NCBI RefSeq assembly: GCF_000686845.1
Contig: NZ_JMLS01000008.1
Coordinates: forward strand, 124,001-188,000
Length of the DNA stretch: 64,000 nucleotides
Source of the DNA: Paenibacillus sp. UNC451MF
GTDB taxonomy: Bacteria > Bacillota > Bacilli > Paenibacillales > NBRC-103111
Direction: 5' to 3'
The translations under genes were made by a program, and so were the position numbers. Every line of letters begins with the position of its first letter. The stretch's first letter is position 1. The notes beneath the pieces are model-generated. The model saw nothing but the letters and a program-made list of their open reading frames with translations, had not been told where the DNA came from and did not search any database. Positions 51,137 through 58,658 of the stretch are shown piece by piece.

Positions 51137-52054
51137 ATGATTGTATATGTCGATATCATTTTCCTGGTCAACATGTTGATCGATGCGGTCCTTCTTATAG
51201 CTACGGCGAAAATGAGAAGGCTGCAGTTCCGTTGGTGGAGGCTGCTGTGCTCTGCCGCTATTGGAGGGGCTTACGTCGTACTTTTGTTTTTTCCGCCGTT
51301 ATCGTTTTTGTTTACGTTTGCCGTTAAATTTCTATTGTCTTTAATCATGATTTTGACGGCTTACGGCTATGGCGGGCTTCAGCATTTTTGGCGGAATGTC
51401 GGAGCATTTTACATTATTAACTTTGTAGCCGCTGGGGCGATAGTAGGTGTGCATTACTTTTGGATGTCGTCCGGCGAGGTCATAAACGGTATTTTATTTA
51501 CGCAATCTGGCGGTGTAGAGCATAGGCTGCAAGTAGGTCTGTTGTTTATGATTGTGGTTCTGTTCTTTGCGATTTGGTTATTCCGCCATGTTCAGCAAGC
51601 TTCCAAACGAAAGGAAGAGCTGGCCTCTTTTTTTGCAAAAGTGGACGTGCATATCGATCAGTTCGAATCCAGCTGTACCGGATTGATAGATACGGGAAAT
51701 CAGTTGTATGATCCGTTGACGAAAACACCGGTCATGGTTATGGAGCTTTCCCAGTGGAAAGAGAAAATTCCGGAATCATGGAAGCAACGGATTGAACGGG
51801 CTGAGGTAGACCAAATTGTGAGCGCTATTGGAACCGACGAATTTGAATGGCAGGACCGGCTGAGGCTTGTTCCTTACCGTGGAGTTAATCGAAGCACGCA
51901 ATTCATGCTGGCGATTAAACCGGATCGTGTAGTCATTACCCATAATGACAAGCAATTTGAAGCGCTTAAAGTACTGATAGGCTTAGATGGCGGCAAATTA
52001 AGCGCAGACAACGCCTATCAAGCTATTATTCATCCGAATTTGCTGCAAAATTAA
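51137..52054 (+). CDS. spoIIGA: Sigma-E processing aspartic protease SpoIIGA
   Basis: The 305-residue protein has five to six N-terminal membrane segments (residues 1-150) and a C-terminal aspartic protease domain with the active Asp185 in GLIDTGNQLYDP. It cleaves the propeptide of sigma-E in the mother cell after a signal from forespore SpoIIR. ATG 51137 follows AGGGGAA and gives MIVYVDIIFLVNM, the usual family start; the frame to 51080 overlaps the promoter. sigE follows at once. Confidence 0.93.
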   Translation: MIVYVDIIFLVNMLIDAVLLIATAKMRRLQFRWWRLLCSAAIGGAYVVLLFFPPLSFLFTFAVKFLLSLIMILTAYGYGGLQHFWRNVGAFYIINFVAAGAIVGVHYFWMSSGEVINGILFTQSGGVEHRLQVGLLFMIVVLFFAIWLFRHVQQASKRKEELASFFAKVDVHIDQFESSCTGLIDTGNQLYDPLTKTPVMVMELSQWKEKIPESWKQRIERAEVDQIVSAIGTDEFEWQDRLRLVPYRGVNRSTQFMLAIKPDRVVITHNDKQFEALKVLIGLDGGKLSADNAYQAIIHPNLLQN

Positions 52055-52128
52055 TGATTATGCTTATCACGATCTAGGCGTACAGCTTAGAGAAACCAAA
52101 CCGCAAAATGCTAAGGAGGAACGCGATT

Positions 52129-52851
52129 ATGCTCTTGAAGTTGAAGCTCATTCTGCAAATCTATTATTTCCGTCTTTTGCTGTTTCTTGGATTGAAAGGG
52201 GAGGAGATCTACTACATAGGCGGAAGTGAAGCGCTGCCGCCTCCACTCACACGCGAAGAGGAAGAATATTTGCTGGAAAAGCTTCCTTCAGGGGATGCCG
52301 CGATCCGAGCTATGCTGATTGAACGGAATTTGCGACTTGTCGTCTATATAGCGAGGAAGTTTGAGAATACAGGCATTAACATTGAGGATCTCGTATCCAT
52401 TGGAGCTATAGGTTTGATTAAGGCAGTCAATACATTTGACCCTGAGAAGAAAATCAAGCTGGCTACCTACGCTTCCCGATGTATCGAGAATGAAATATTG
52501 ATGTATTTGCGCCGCAACAGCAAAATCCGAACCGAGGTTTCCTTCGACGAACCGCTTAACATTGACTGGGATGGCAACGAGCTGCTGTTGTCGGACGTAC
52601 TGGGGACGGAGAACGATACGATCTACCGTAATATCGAAGAACAAGTAGACCGGAAGCTGCTGCATAAAGCGCTGGATAAGCTGACGGAACGTGAGCGCAC
52701 CATTATGGAGCTAAGATTCGGGCTTCAGGACGGGGAAGAGAAGACGCAGAAGGATGTAGCCGACATGTTGGGGATTTCTCAATCCTACATCTCGAGGTTG
52801 GAAAAGCGCATCATTAAAAGGCTGCGTAAGGAATTTAACAAAATGGTTTAA
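52129..52851 (+). CDS. sigE: Mother-cell RNA polymerase sigma-E factor (pro-form)
   Basis: The 240-residue sigma-70 family factor has a membrane-binding propeptide, [20 protein letters not shown], with cleavage expected near EEIYYIGGS. Region 2 ([49 protein letters not shown]) and region 4 ([22 protein letters not shown]) are nearly identical to B. subtilis SigE. It drives early mother-cell gene expression. ATG 52129 follows AAGGAGG. It is one operon with spoIIGA. Confidence 0.96.
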   Translation: MLLKLKLILQIYYFRLLLFLGLKGEEIYYIGGSEALPPPLTREEEEYLLEKLPSGDAAIRAMLIERNLRLVVYIARKFENTGINIEDLVSIGAIGLIKAVNTFDPEKKIKLATYASRCIENEILMYLRRNSKIRTEVSFDEPLNIDWDGNELLLSDVLGTENDTIYRNIEEQVDRKLLHKALDKLTERERTIMELRFGLQDGEEKTQKDVADMLGISQSYISRLEKRIIKRLRKEFNKMV

Positions 52852-52961
52852 ACTGGAAAAAAAGTTTTTTTGATCGGTTTGAAAGCGAATCCGTGCTTGA
52901 TCTGATTGGAGTTGAATGTCTTTACGCATTTCCATTGGGTCGATGGAGGACAGGGGACAGC

Positions 52962-52990
52962 GCATAAAAAAGTATCGCGAGGAGATAATT
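52962..52990 (+). promoter_or_regulatory. Sigma-F/sigma-G type promoter of sigG
   Basis: GCATA (52962-52966), 14 bases, then GGAGATAATT (52981-52990), which fits the forespore -10 pattern GGnrAnAnTw at every position. Transcription would start about 27 bases before the sigG GTG. Confidence 0.6.
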
Positions 52991-53023
52991 AACAGTAATG
53001 TTTCTCCTTGGGAGGTAATCACG

Positions 53024-53806
53024 GTGACCCGAAACAAAGTCGAGATTTGCGGTGTCGATACTGCAAAGCTACCTGTTTTGACCAACGCGGAAATGCGTGA
53101 ATTATTCGTTCAACTGCAAACAAATAATGAACGAGCTGCAAGAGAGAAATTGGTAAACGGCAATTTGCGGTTGGTGCTTAGCGTCATTCAACGGTTTAAC
53201 AATCGTGGTGAATATGTGGATGATCTGTTTCAAGTAGGCTGTATCGGACTGATGAAGGCAATTGATAACTTTGATCTAAGCCAAAATGTAAAATTCTCAA
53301 CGTATGCCGTACCGATGATCATTGGTGAAATCCGCCGCTATTTACGTGACAACAACCCGATTCGTGTATCGCGTTCTCTGCGTGACATTGCATATAAGGC
53401 GCTGCAGGTCCGTGACAGCTTGACGAATCAAAACTCGCGAGAACCAACAATTTATGAAATTTCCGAAGCGCTTAATGTGCCGAAGGAAGATGTAGTATTT
53501 GCATTGGATGCCATCCAGGACCCGGTATCGTTGTTTGAACCGATCTATCATGACGGCGGAGATCCTATTTATGTGATGGACCAAATTAGCGATGACCGCA
53601 ATAAAGATATTTCTTGGATTGAAGGTATTGCCTTACGGGAAGCGATGCGTAAGCTCAATGACCGTGAAAAAATGATTTTGTCCATGCGTTTTTTCGATGG
53701 AAAAACCCAGATGGAAGTAGCCGATGAAATCGGCATTTCTCAAGCACAGGTATCCCGTCTTGAAAAGTCGGCGATATCTCAAATGCAAAAGCATGTTAAA
53801 AACTAA
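53024..53806 (+). CDS. sigG: Forespore RNA polymerase sigma-G factor
   Basis: The 260-residue sigma factor controls late forespore genes. The start at GTG 53024, after GGGAGGT, gives MTRNKVEICGVDTAKLPVL, matching the B. subtilis start; the frame extends upstream to 52916 through the promoter. Region 2 (GNLRLVLSVIQRFNNRGEYVDD, QNVKFSTYAVPMIIGEIRRYL), region 3 and region 4 (KTQMEVADEIGISQAQVSRLEK) are complete. It is 172 bases after sigE, with its own forespore-type promoter, and ends in a terminator. Confidence 0.96.
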   Translation: MTRNKVEICGVDTAKLPVLTNAEMRELFVQLQTNNERAAREKLVNGNLRLVLSVIQRFNNRGEYVDDLFQVGCIGLMKAIDNFDLSQNVKFSTYAVPMIIGEIRRYLRDNNPIRVSRSLRDIAYKALQVRDSLTNQNSREPTIYEISEALNVPKEDVVFALDAIQDPVSLFEPIYHDGGDPIYVMDQISDDRNKDISWIEGIALREAMRKLNDREKMILSMRFFDGKTQMEVADEIGISQAQVSRLEKSAISQMQKHVKN

Positions 53807-53839
53807 CCCGCGCCCCATCGCGCGATGACCTAAAAGATT

Positions 53840-53878
53840 AGACCGACTCGTTCAAGCTGTGAGAGTGGGTCTTTTTTT
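53840..53878 (+). terminator. Terminator of sigG
   Basis: AGACCGACTC pairs with GAGAGTGGGTCT (small bulges) around an 11-base loop, followed by seven T residues. Confidence 0.85.
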
Positions 53879-53987
53879 CATGAAGATGGACATTTTGCCC
53901 AAGTCTCACATATAGTATCTATAAGAGGCAGGTAAAGCGAGGGTTTCCTTTTGTTAAGAATCCATGAGAATACGTGGTGGTTGCAGC

Positions 53988-54290
53988 GTGAAAATATCAG
54001 ATTTTCAAACCAAGGACGTAATCAATATTGTGGACGGTAAGAAGCTCGGTCAAATAAGCGACTTGGAGCTGGATCTCCGGCAAGGAAGGATCGAGTCTAT
54101 CGTTGTTCCGAGCAGCGGCCGATTATTCGGGTGGTTCGGAGGTTCCACAGATGTCGTCATTCCATGGAAGAACATTGTGAAAATTGGGATGGATGTCGTG
54201 CTGGTGAAGCTGGATGATGTTCGGAGCTATCGGCAGCAGGATGAAGTGGAGACGACGACGTACGAGTACAATCGGCAGTATCGAGGGTAA
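53988..54290 (+). CDS. ylmC: YlmC/YmxH-family PRC-barrel sporulation protein
   Basis: The 100-residue protein has a PRC-barrel fold: MKISDFQTKDVINIVDGKKLGQISDLELDL, then GWFGGSTDVVIPWKNIVKIGMDVVLVKL. The family (YlmC/YmxH) is found in spore formers; its molecular role is unknown. The start is taken at GTG 53988 because it aligns with B. subtilis YlmC; ATG 53964 lacks a ribosome binding site. It keeps the B. subtilis order sigG-ylmC-pgeF. Confidence 0.85.
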   Translation: MKISDFQTKDVINIVDGKKLGQISDLELDLRQGRIESIVVPSSGRLFGWFGGSTDVVIPWKNIVKIGMDVVLVKLDDVRSYRQQDEVETTTYEYNRQYRG

Positions 54291-54387
54291 GCATCAAGTG
54301 TCCCGGTGAAGGCACACGAACGAGAGCATTCCGCAGGTTTGCGGTATTGTTCATCGGTAAGTGTGCTGTTTTGTCGTTGTAATTGTT

Positions 54388-54417
54388 TTGAGGTTTTATT
54401 CCATTTTCGTGTATACT
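54388..54417 (+). promoter_or_regulatory. Sigma-A promoter of pgeF
   Basis: TTGAGG (54388-54393), an 18-base spacer and TATACT (54412-54417), with a TGn extension before the -10. It lies about 50 bases upstream of the ATG. Confidence 0.65.
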
Positions 54418-54466
54418 GGTAGGGAGAGTTTGGGAATCGGAATCGAGGACGAAGGGAGTTGCAGGG

Positions 54467-55324
54467 ATGGAACCATTTGTGCTGCAAAAAGTGGAAAACG
54501 GATGCGAGCTATTTTTTATAAAGCATTGGATGGATCAGGCCATAGGCTTAACGGTAGGGTTTACTTCCCGCCTCGGTGGAGTAAGTAAGAAAGAGTTCGG
54601 CTCTCTGAATTGCGGACTGCATGTTATGGATGTGCCTGAGGATGTAATCAAAAACCGTTCTCGATTGGCGGAAGCCTTAAATATGAAGCTCGAAGATTGC
54701 ACTTATGCCGAGCAGGTTCATGGGAATGAGGTTCAGGTTGTAACAAGACAGCTTGCGGGTGCAGGCGTGGACTCAAGAGAGGGTGCGATACAAGCTAAAG
54801 ATGCTTTTATTACGAATGAACCCGGTCTCTTTCTTCATGCACTATTCGCAGATTGTGTGCCGCTATTATTTTTTGATCCGGTGCAACGGGCAGTCGGTTT
54901 GGCGCATGCCGGCTGGAAAGGAACGGTATTGCAAATTGCCCGTAAAACATTAGAAGCAATGGAATCCCAATACGGTACGAAAGCGGCAGATGTTCTTGCA
55001 GCAATCGGTCCCTCCATCCATTCATGCTGCTACGAAGTGGATGAAAATGTCATATCACAAATCGTTCAGACGATGGACGAGTTAGGAATTGAAAATAAAA
55101 ACGACGATAAATCGGCCTGGATATATGAAAATAAAGATAACGGGAAATATAACTTAAGCTTGCAACAAATGAACCGACAAATTATGATAAAAGCAGGAAT
55201 TTTGCCGTCTCATATCGAAATAAGTAGTTTATGCACGAGTTGTCGCACCGATCTCTTCTTTTCTCACCGTAAGGAAGGCGGGAAAACAGGCAGAATGGCT
55301 GCGTGGATTGGGTTGCATGAATAG
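54467..55324 (+). CDS. pgeF: PgeF/YfiH-family multicopper-fold enzyme
   Basis: This 285-residue protein belongs to the YfiH/YlmD laccase-domain family. Conserved metal ligands lie in YAEQVHGNEV, FADCVPLLFFD, VGLAHAGWKGTV and IGPSIHSCCYEV. E. coli PgeF removes mis-incorporated L-Ser from peptidoglycan precursors, while other members have purine nucleoside phosphorylase or phenol oxidase activity, so the physiological reaction here is uncertain. The start at ATG 54467 follows AAGGGAG. It begins the pgeF-ylmE-sepF-ylmG-ylmH run seen in Bacilli. Confidence 0.9.
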   Translation: MEPFVLQKVENGCELFFIKHWMDQAIGLTVGFTSRLGGVSKKEFGSLNCGLHVMDVPEDVIKNRSRLAEALNMKLEDCTYAEQVHGNEVQVVTRQLAGAGVDSREGAIQAKDAFITNEPGLFLHALFADCVPLLFFDPVQRAVGLAHAGWKGTVLQIARKTLEAMESQYGTKAADVLAAIGPSIHSCCYEVDENVISQIVQTMDELGIENKNDDKSAWIYENKDNGKYNLSLQQMNRQIMIKAGILPSHIEISSLCTSCRTDLFFSHRKEGGKTGRMAAWIGLHE

Positions 55325-55353
55325 GCGGATAGAAATTGAGGTGACTTCACGTT

Positions 55354-56037
55354 TTGCAATTGACGCAAACTATACCATATGTAGAAGACAGAATAGCCAA
55401 ATCTTGCGTCCGCGCCGGACGTGATCGTAATGAGGTTCATATTATTGCGGTAACCAAATATGTATCATTGGAAACCACAGGGCAGGTACTCCAGCAAGGG
55501 CTTCATCATATCGGAGAAAATCGGTGGCAGGATGCCCAGGCAAAATGGGAAGCGTTCGGAAATCAAGGAACATGGCATTTCATTGGTCATCTGCAAACCA
55601 ACAAGGTGAAGGATGTCTTGGGCAAATTCGCTTATATTCATTCGTTGGACAGGCTCTCGCTTGCCAAGGAAGTGGATAAGAAGGCGGGTGCTATGGGGAT
55701 TACCGCACAATGCTTTATCCAATTGAATGTTTCTGGGGAAGAGACGAAGTACGGATTGCCGCCTGAAGAGCTCCATTCATTTATCGAAGAGATTCGAGGA
55801 ATGGAAAACATTCGTATTGTGGGTCTCATGACTATGGCCCCGTATGAAGCAGAACCTGAGGCGACTCGTCCTGTATTCAGACGACTTAAGGAATTAAGGG
55901 ATGAGTTGAACCGAGAGGGAGCACTTGGCTACGAGGTACCGCATTTGTCTATGGGGATGTCTAACGATTTTGAGGTTGCTATCGAAGAAGGAGCAACTTG
56001 GGTTCGTTTGGGATCTGTATTGGTGGGTAAAGAATAG
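55354..56037 (+). CDS. ylmE: YggS/YlmE-family PLP homeostasis protein
   Basis: The 227-residue PLP-binding TIM-barrel protein (PLPHP/YggS) carries the PLP lysine in IIAVTKYVS near residue 35, then GENRWQDAQAKW, FIGHLQTNK and SMGMSNDFEVAIEEGATWVRLGS. It has no known catalysis and is thought to balance PLP and amino-acid pools. It starts at TTG 55354 after GAGGTGAC. It lies in a conserved division-linked cluster. Confidence 0.92.
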   Translation: MQLTQTIPYVEDRIAKSCVRAGRDRNEVHIIAVTKYVSLETTGQVLQQGLHHIGENRWQDAQAKWEAFGNQGTWHFIGHLQTNKVKDVLGKFAYIHSLDRLSLAKEVDKKAGAMGITAQCFIQLNVSGEETKYGLPPEELHSFIEEIRGMENIRIVGLMTMAPYEAEPEATRPVFRRLKELRDELNREGALGYEVPHLSMGMSNDFEVAIEEGATWVRLGSVLVGKE

Positions 56038-56054
56038 CAGAGCCATGCATGCGA

Positions 56055-56126
56055 AGAAAGTTTCATAAACGTGGAACTTATTAATTGCTTTCGAAGTTAG
56101 TTTCACTAGAGTGAAACTTGAAGGAG
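56055..56126 (+). repeat. Two SD-proximal hairpin elements before sepF
   Basis: The first unit (about 56055-56080) has AAGTTTC...GGAACTT. The second (56087-56126) opens GCTTTCGAAG and contains AGTTTCAC-TAGA-GTGAAACT, followed directly by AAGGAGG. The layout matches the 8183 and 39601 elements, with different arm bases that keep the pairing. Confidence 0.7.
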
Positions 56127-56134
56127 GAGAGGAC

Positions 56135-56569
56135 ATGAGCGTCATGAACAAATTCATGAACTTCTTGGGACTACAGGATGAAGAAGAAGTAGTAGAGCGT
56201 GAGCGGGTTGTGGAGCAGCAACCGGAAGAACCTGAAACCAATCCGACTGAGCAACGTAGAAATAAGAATAACGTCGTGAGTATACATTCGCAAAAGAATG
56301 TTAGAGTGATGCTTACCGAACCCAAATCTTATGAGGACACTCAGGAGATCGCTGATCATCTGCGGTCCCGCCGTCCGGTTGTCGTCAATTTGCATTTGGT
56401 TCGGCCTGATCAGGCGACTCGTATCGTAGACTTTATTAGCGGTACGGTGTATGCGCTCAACGGCTCGATATCCAAGATCGGACCAAACATTTTTTTGTGT
56501 ACGCCGGATACGGTTGAAATTCACGGCTCCATCTCGGAAATACTGGGTCATGAAGGGTACTCACAATAA
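56135..56569 (+). CDS. sepF: Cell division protein SepF
   Basis: The 144-residue protein has an N-terminal amphipathic membrane helix (MSVMNKFMNFLGL), an acidic Glu-rich linker and a C-terminal dimer domain (VRVMLTEPKSYEDTQEIADHL, then VVNLHLVRPDQATRIVDFISG). SepF forms rings that bundle FtsZ and anchor it alongside FtsA. ATG 56135 follows AAGGAGG; a GTG at 56111 would translate through the hairpin and the ribosome binding site. Confidence 0.94.
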   Translation: MSVMNKFMNFLGLQDEEEVVERERVVEQQPEEPETNPTEQRRNKNNVVSIHSQKNVRVMLTEPKSYEDTQEIADHLRSRRPVVVNLHLVRPDQATRIVDFISGTVYALNGSISKIGPNIFLCTPDTVEIHGSISEILGHEGYSQ

Positions 56570-56589
56570 CTGAAAACGGGGTGAACAGC

Positions 56590-56859
56590 TTGTATTCCAC
56601 AATTGACGGATACATTTACACGCTCATAGAAATTTATACATATATGCTGATCGCCTATGTGCTGCTTTCTTGGCTTCCTAGTGCAAGAGAAAGCTTTGTC
56701 GGTGAAATTTTAGGCAAGCTATGCGAGCCATACTTGTCTATCTTTAGACGATTTATTCCCCCGATTGGCGGAATGATCGACATTTCACCGATTATCGCTT
56801 TGATTGCACTTCGATTCATAGGCGAAGGCATTCGTGCAATTGTGAACTTTTTTGTATAG
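56590..56859 (+). CDS. ylmG: YggT-family membrane protein YlmG
   Basis: The 89-residue protein has two membrane helices with the YggT signature: VLLSWLPSARESFVGEILGKLCEPYLSIFRRFIPPIGGMIDISPIIAL. Homologues act in cell or nucleoid organisation, but mechanism is unknown. TTG 56590 is preferred, as GGGGTGA ends five bases before it; GTG 56581 overlaps that site. It lies between sepF and ylmH, as in Bacillus. Confidence 0.88.
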   Translation: MYSTIDGYIYTLIEIYTYMLIAYVLLSWLPSARESFVGEILGKLCEPYLSIFRRFIPPIGGMIDISPIIALIALRFIGEGIRAIVNFFV

Positions 56860-56868
56860 GTGATGGCT

Positions 56869-57651
56869 TTGAATGTAGACCAAATTTATTCTCACTTCCA
56901 CCCTGATGAGCATCGTTTCGTTGATAAGGCTACCGAATGGGTTGAGCGGGCTCAACAGCACACGGTGAAGCTTACGGATTTCTTGGATCCAAGACAGGCG
57001 TTCATTCTATCCACATTGGTTAACCGCACTACGGATGTGCAGGTGCGATTCGATGGGGGGCATGAACATTCTGAGCGGCGGCGGGCACTGGTTGCACCCG
57101 ATTATAGGATGCTTGACGAAGAGGATATGAGGGTCAGCTTAATCTCAGTGACGGCCTTGGATGATAAGCTGAAGGAACTGGATCACAGTGACTATATGGG
57201 CTCTATATTGGCTCTGGGCATTAAAAGGGACAAAATCGGAGATATTCACGTTTCGGATTCGGGCTGTCATTTTCTTGTGGCAGCCGAAGTTGCGGATTAT
57301 ATGCGTCTCAATCTTCAGCAGGTGCACCGGGTTCATGTTCAAACGGAGCTCTTGCCTATAGAGCAGCTGCAAGCAGCAGATACGAAGCTTATAGAAGTCG
57401 GCTTGTCTGTCGCATCCTTACGACTGGATGGCATTGTAAGTGATGTGTATCATTTAAGCCGGGCAAAAATATTAGTCCCAATCAAGGCGGGCCGGTGTAA
57501 AGTGAATTGGAAGCAGGAAGAAGATCCGAGCAAGCCGCTCAAGGCAGGCGACGTCGTTTCCCTGCAAGGGTTCGGAAGGTTTAAAGTATTGGAAGTCGAA
57601 GGATTAACCAAAAAAGGCAGATTTCGCGTTAAAATCGGCAAATATGTATAG
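56869..57651 (+). CDS. ylmH: S4-domain RNA-binding protein YlmH
   Basis: The 260-residue protein has an N-terminal YlmH domain (MNVDQIYSHFHPDEHRFVDKATEW, KLTDFLDPRQAFIL) and a C-terminal S4 domain (RLDGIVSDVYHLSRAKILVPIKAGRCKVN). B. subtilis YlmH binds the ribosome and rescues stalled 50S complexes. TTG 56869 follows AGGTGA by five bases and fits the family start. GTG 56860 and ATG 56863 are in frame but overlap that site. Confidence 0.88.
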   Translation: MNVDQIYSHFHPDEHRFVDKATEWVERAQQHTVKLTDFLDPRQAFILSTLVNRTTDVQVRFDGGHEHSERRRALVAPDYRMLDEEDMRVSLISVTALDDKLKELDHSDYMGSILALGIKRDKIGDIHVSDSGCHFLVAAEVADYMRLNLQQVHRVHVQTELLPIEQLQAADTKLIEVGLSVASLRLDGIVSDVYHLSRAKILVPIKAGRCKVNWKQEEDPSKPLKAGDVVSLQGFGRFKVLEVEGLTKKGRFRVKIGKYV

Positions 57652-57668
57652 ATTGCCGATTTTTTTTA
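57631..57668 (+). terminator. Terminator of ylmH
   Basis: AAAATCGGCA (57631-57640) pairs with TGCCGATTTT (57654-57663), with a T run to 57667. The stem includes the last coding codons. Confidence 0.88.
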
Positions 57669-57767
57669 TGGAGAATGAAGGAAATTGCAGCCTACTGTCG
57701 AATATAGCAATACGCGTCTGACATAGAACAATTTCGGGATGTTGCAGAATATTCAGGAGGTGCAGCA

Positions 57768-58247
57768 ATGGCGTTAACACCGTTGGATATACATAATAAA
57801 GAATTTGGCCGTTCTTTCCGCGGTTACGATGAAGACCAAGTCAATGAATTTTTGGATCAAGTAATTAAAGATTATGAAGCGCTTATTCGTGAAAATAAGG
57901 ATTTGCAAAACCAACTGGCGACTATTCAAGAGAGACTGGATCATTTCTCCAACATCGAGGAGACGTTGAGTAAAACGATCATTATAGCTCAGGAAGCCGC
58001 TGATGAGGTTAAATCCAATTCTAAAAAGGAAGCGCAGTTGATTATAAAAGAAGCGGAAAAAAACGCGGATCGTATTATCAACGAATCTTTGTCAAAATCC
58101 CGAAAAATAGCAGTGGAGATCGAGGAACTGAAAAAGCAGGCTTCCATTTACCGCACTCGTTTCCGCACATTGCTTGAAGCTCAGCTGGAGCTGCTCGGCA
58201 AGGAAGACTGGAGCTCTTTGGAACGAATGGAGATCGAGCATACATAG
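57768..58247 (+). CDS. divIVA: Cell-pole protein DivIVA
   Basis: The 159-residue coiled-coil protein has the N-terminal membrane-binding motif LTPLDIHNKEFGRSFRGYDEDQVNEFL, then long coiled coils (LQNQLATIQERLDHF, KKEAQLIIKEAEKNADRII). DivIVA senses curved membrane at septa and poles and positions MinCD or sporulation partners. AGGAGGTG precedes the ATG. No min genes are in this window. Confidence 0.94.
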   Translation: MALTPLDIHNKEFGRSFRGYDEDQVNEFLDQVIKDYEALIRENKDLQNQLATIQERLDHFSNIEETLSKTIIIAQEAADEVKSNSKKEAQLIIKEAEKNADRIINESLSKSRKIAVEIEELKKQASIYRTRFRTLLEAQLELLGKEDWSSLERMEIEHT

Positions 58248-58277
58248 TCTGCGTGGATAGTACGACGTACGAGTTAG

Positions 58278-58306
58278 TTGACTCTGACTTATATTTTCGT
58301 TATACT
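58278..58306 (+). promoter_or_regulatory. Sigma-A promoter of the ileS T-box transcript
   Basis: TTGACT (58278-58283), a 17-base spacer and TATACT (58301-58306), about 20 bases before the leader. Confidence 0.8.
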
Positions 58307-58324
58307 CCGTTATGAGCAAAATTA

Positions 58325-58608
58325 AATGACAGCAAAAACGATGACTGGGACGAGTACTTTACGTATGCGCGATCAGCGAGTCGGGATATTGGTGGGAGCC
58401 CGGCCTCTGCAGTGAAGGAATATCACCCATGAGCGTCTCTTGAATTCTGAGTAAAGCAGATCGGGTGATTCCGTTATAGATCAATGAGTGAAGGCTATGA
58501 AGCAGTCGGAAATAAGGGGAACCTTATTTCAATGATTGTCAACATGGTCTTAATCAGGGTGGTACCGCGAGACTCCTCGTCCCTATGGGATGAGGGTCTT
58601 TTTTTGTT
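58325..58608 (+). promoter_or_regulatory. T-box leader of ileS (isoleucine)
   Basis: The leader contains the stem I AGTA-type motif (GACGAGTACTTTACG), an ATC triplet in GAATATCACCC as the likely isoleucine specifier codon, and the T-box AGGGTGGTACCGCG (58556-58569). Immediately after, the terminator stem pairs GACTCCTCGTCCC with GGGATGAGGGTC (58570-58599), followed by a T run. Uncharged tRNA-Ile should pair with the TGG of the T-box, form the antiterminator and permit ileS transcription. Confidence 0.93.
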
Positions 58609-58658
58609 GGAATGGAGAGCCACACCAAGTTATTTTGACGAAGGGATTGAATGTTACA

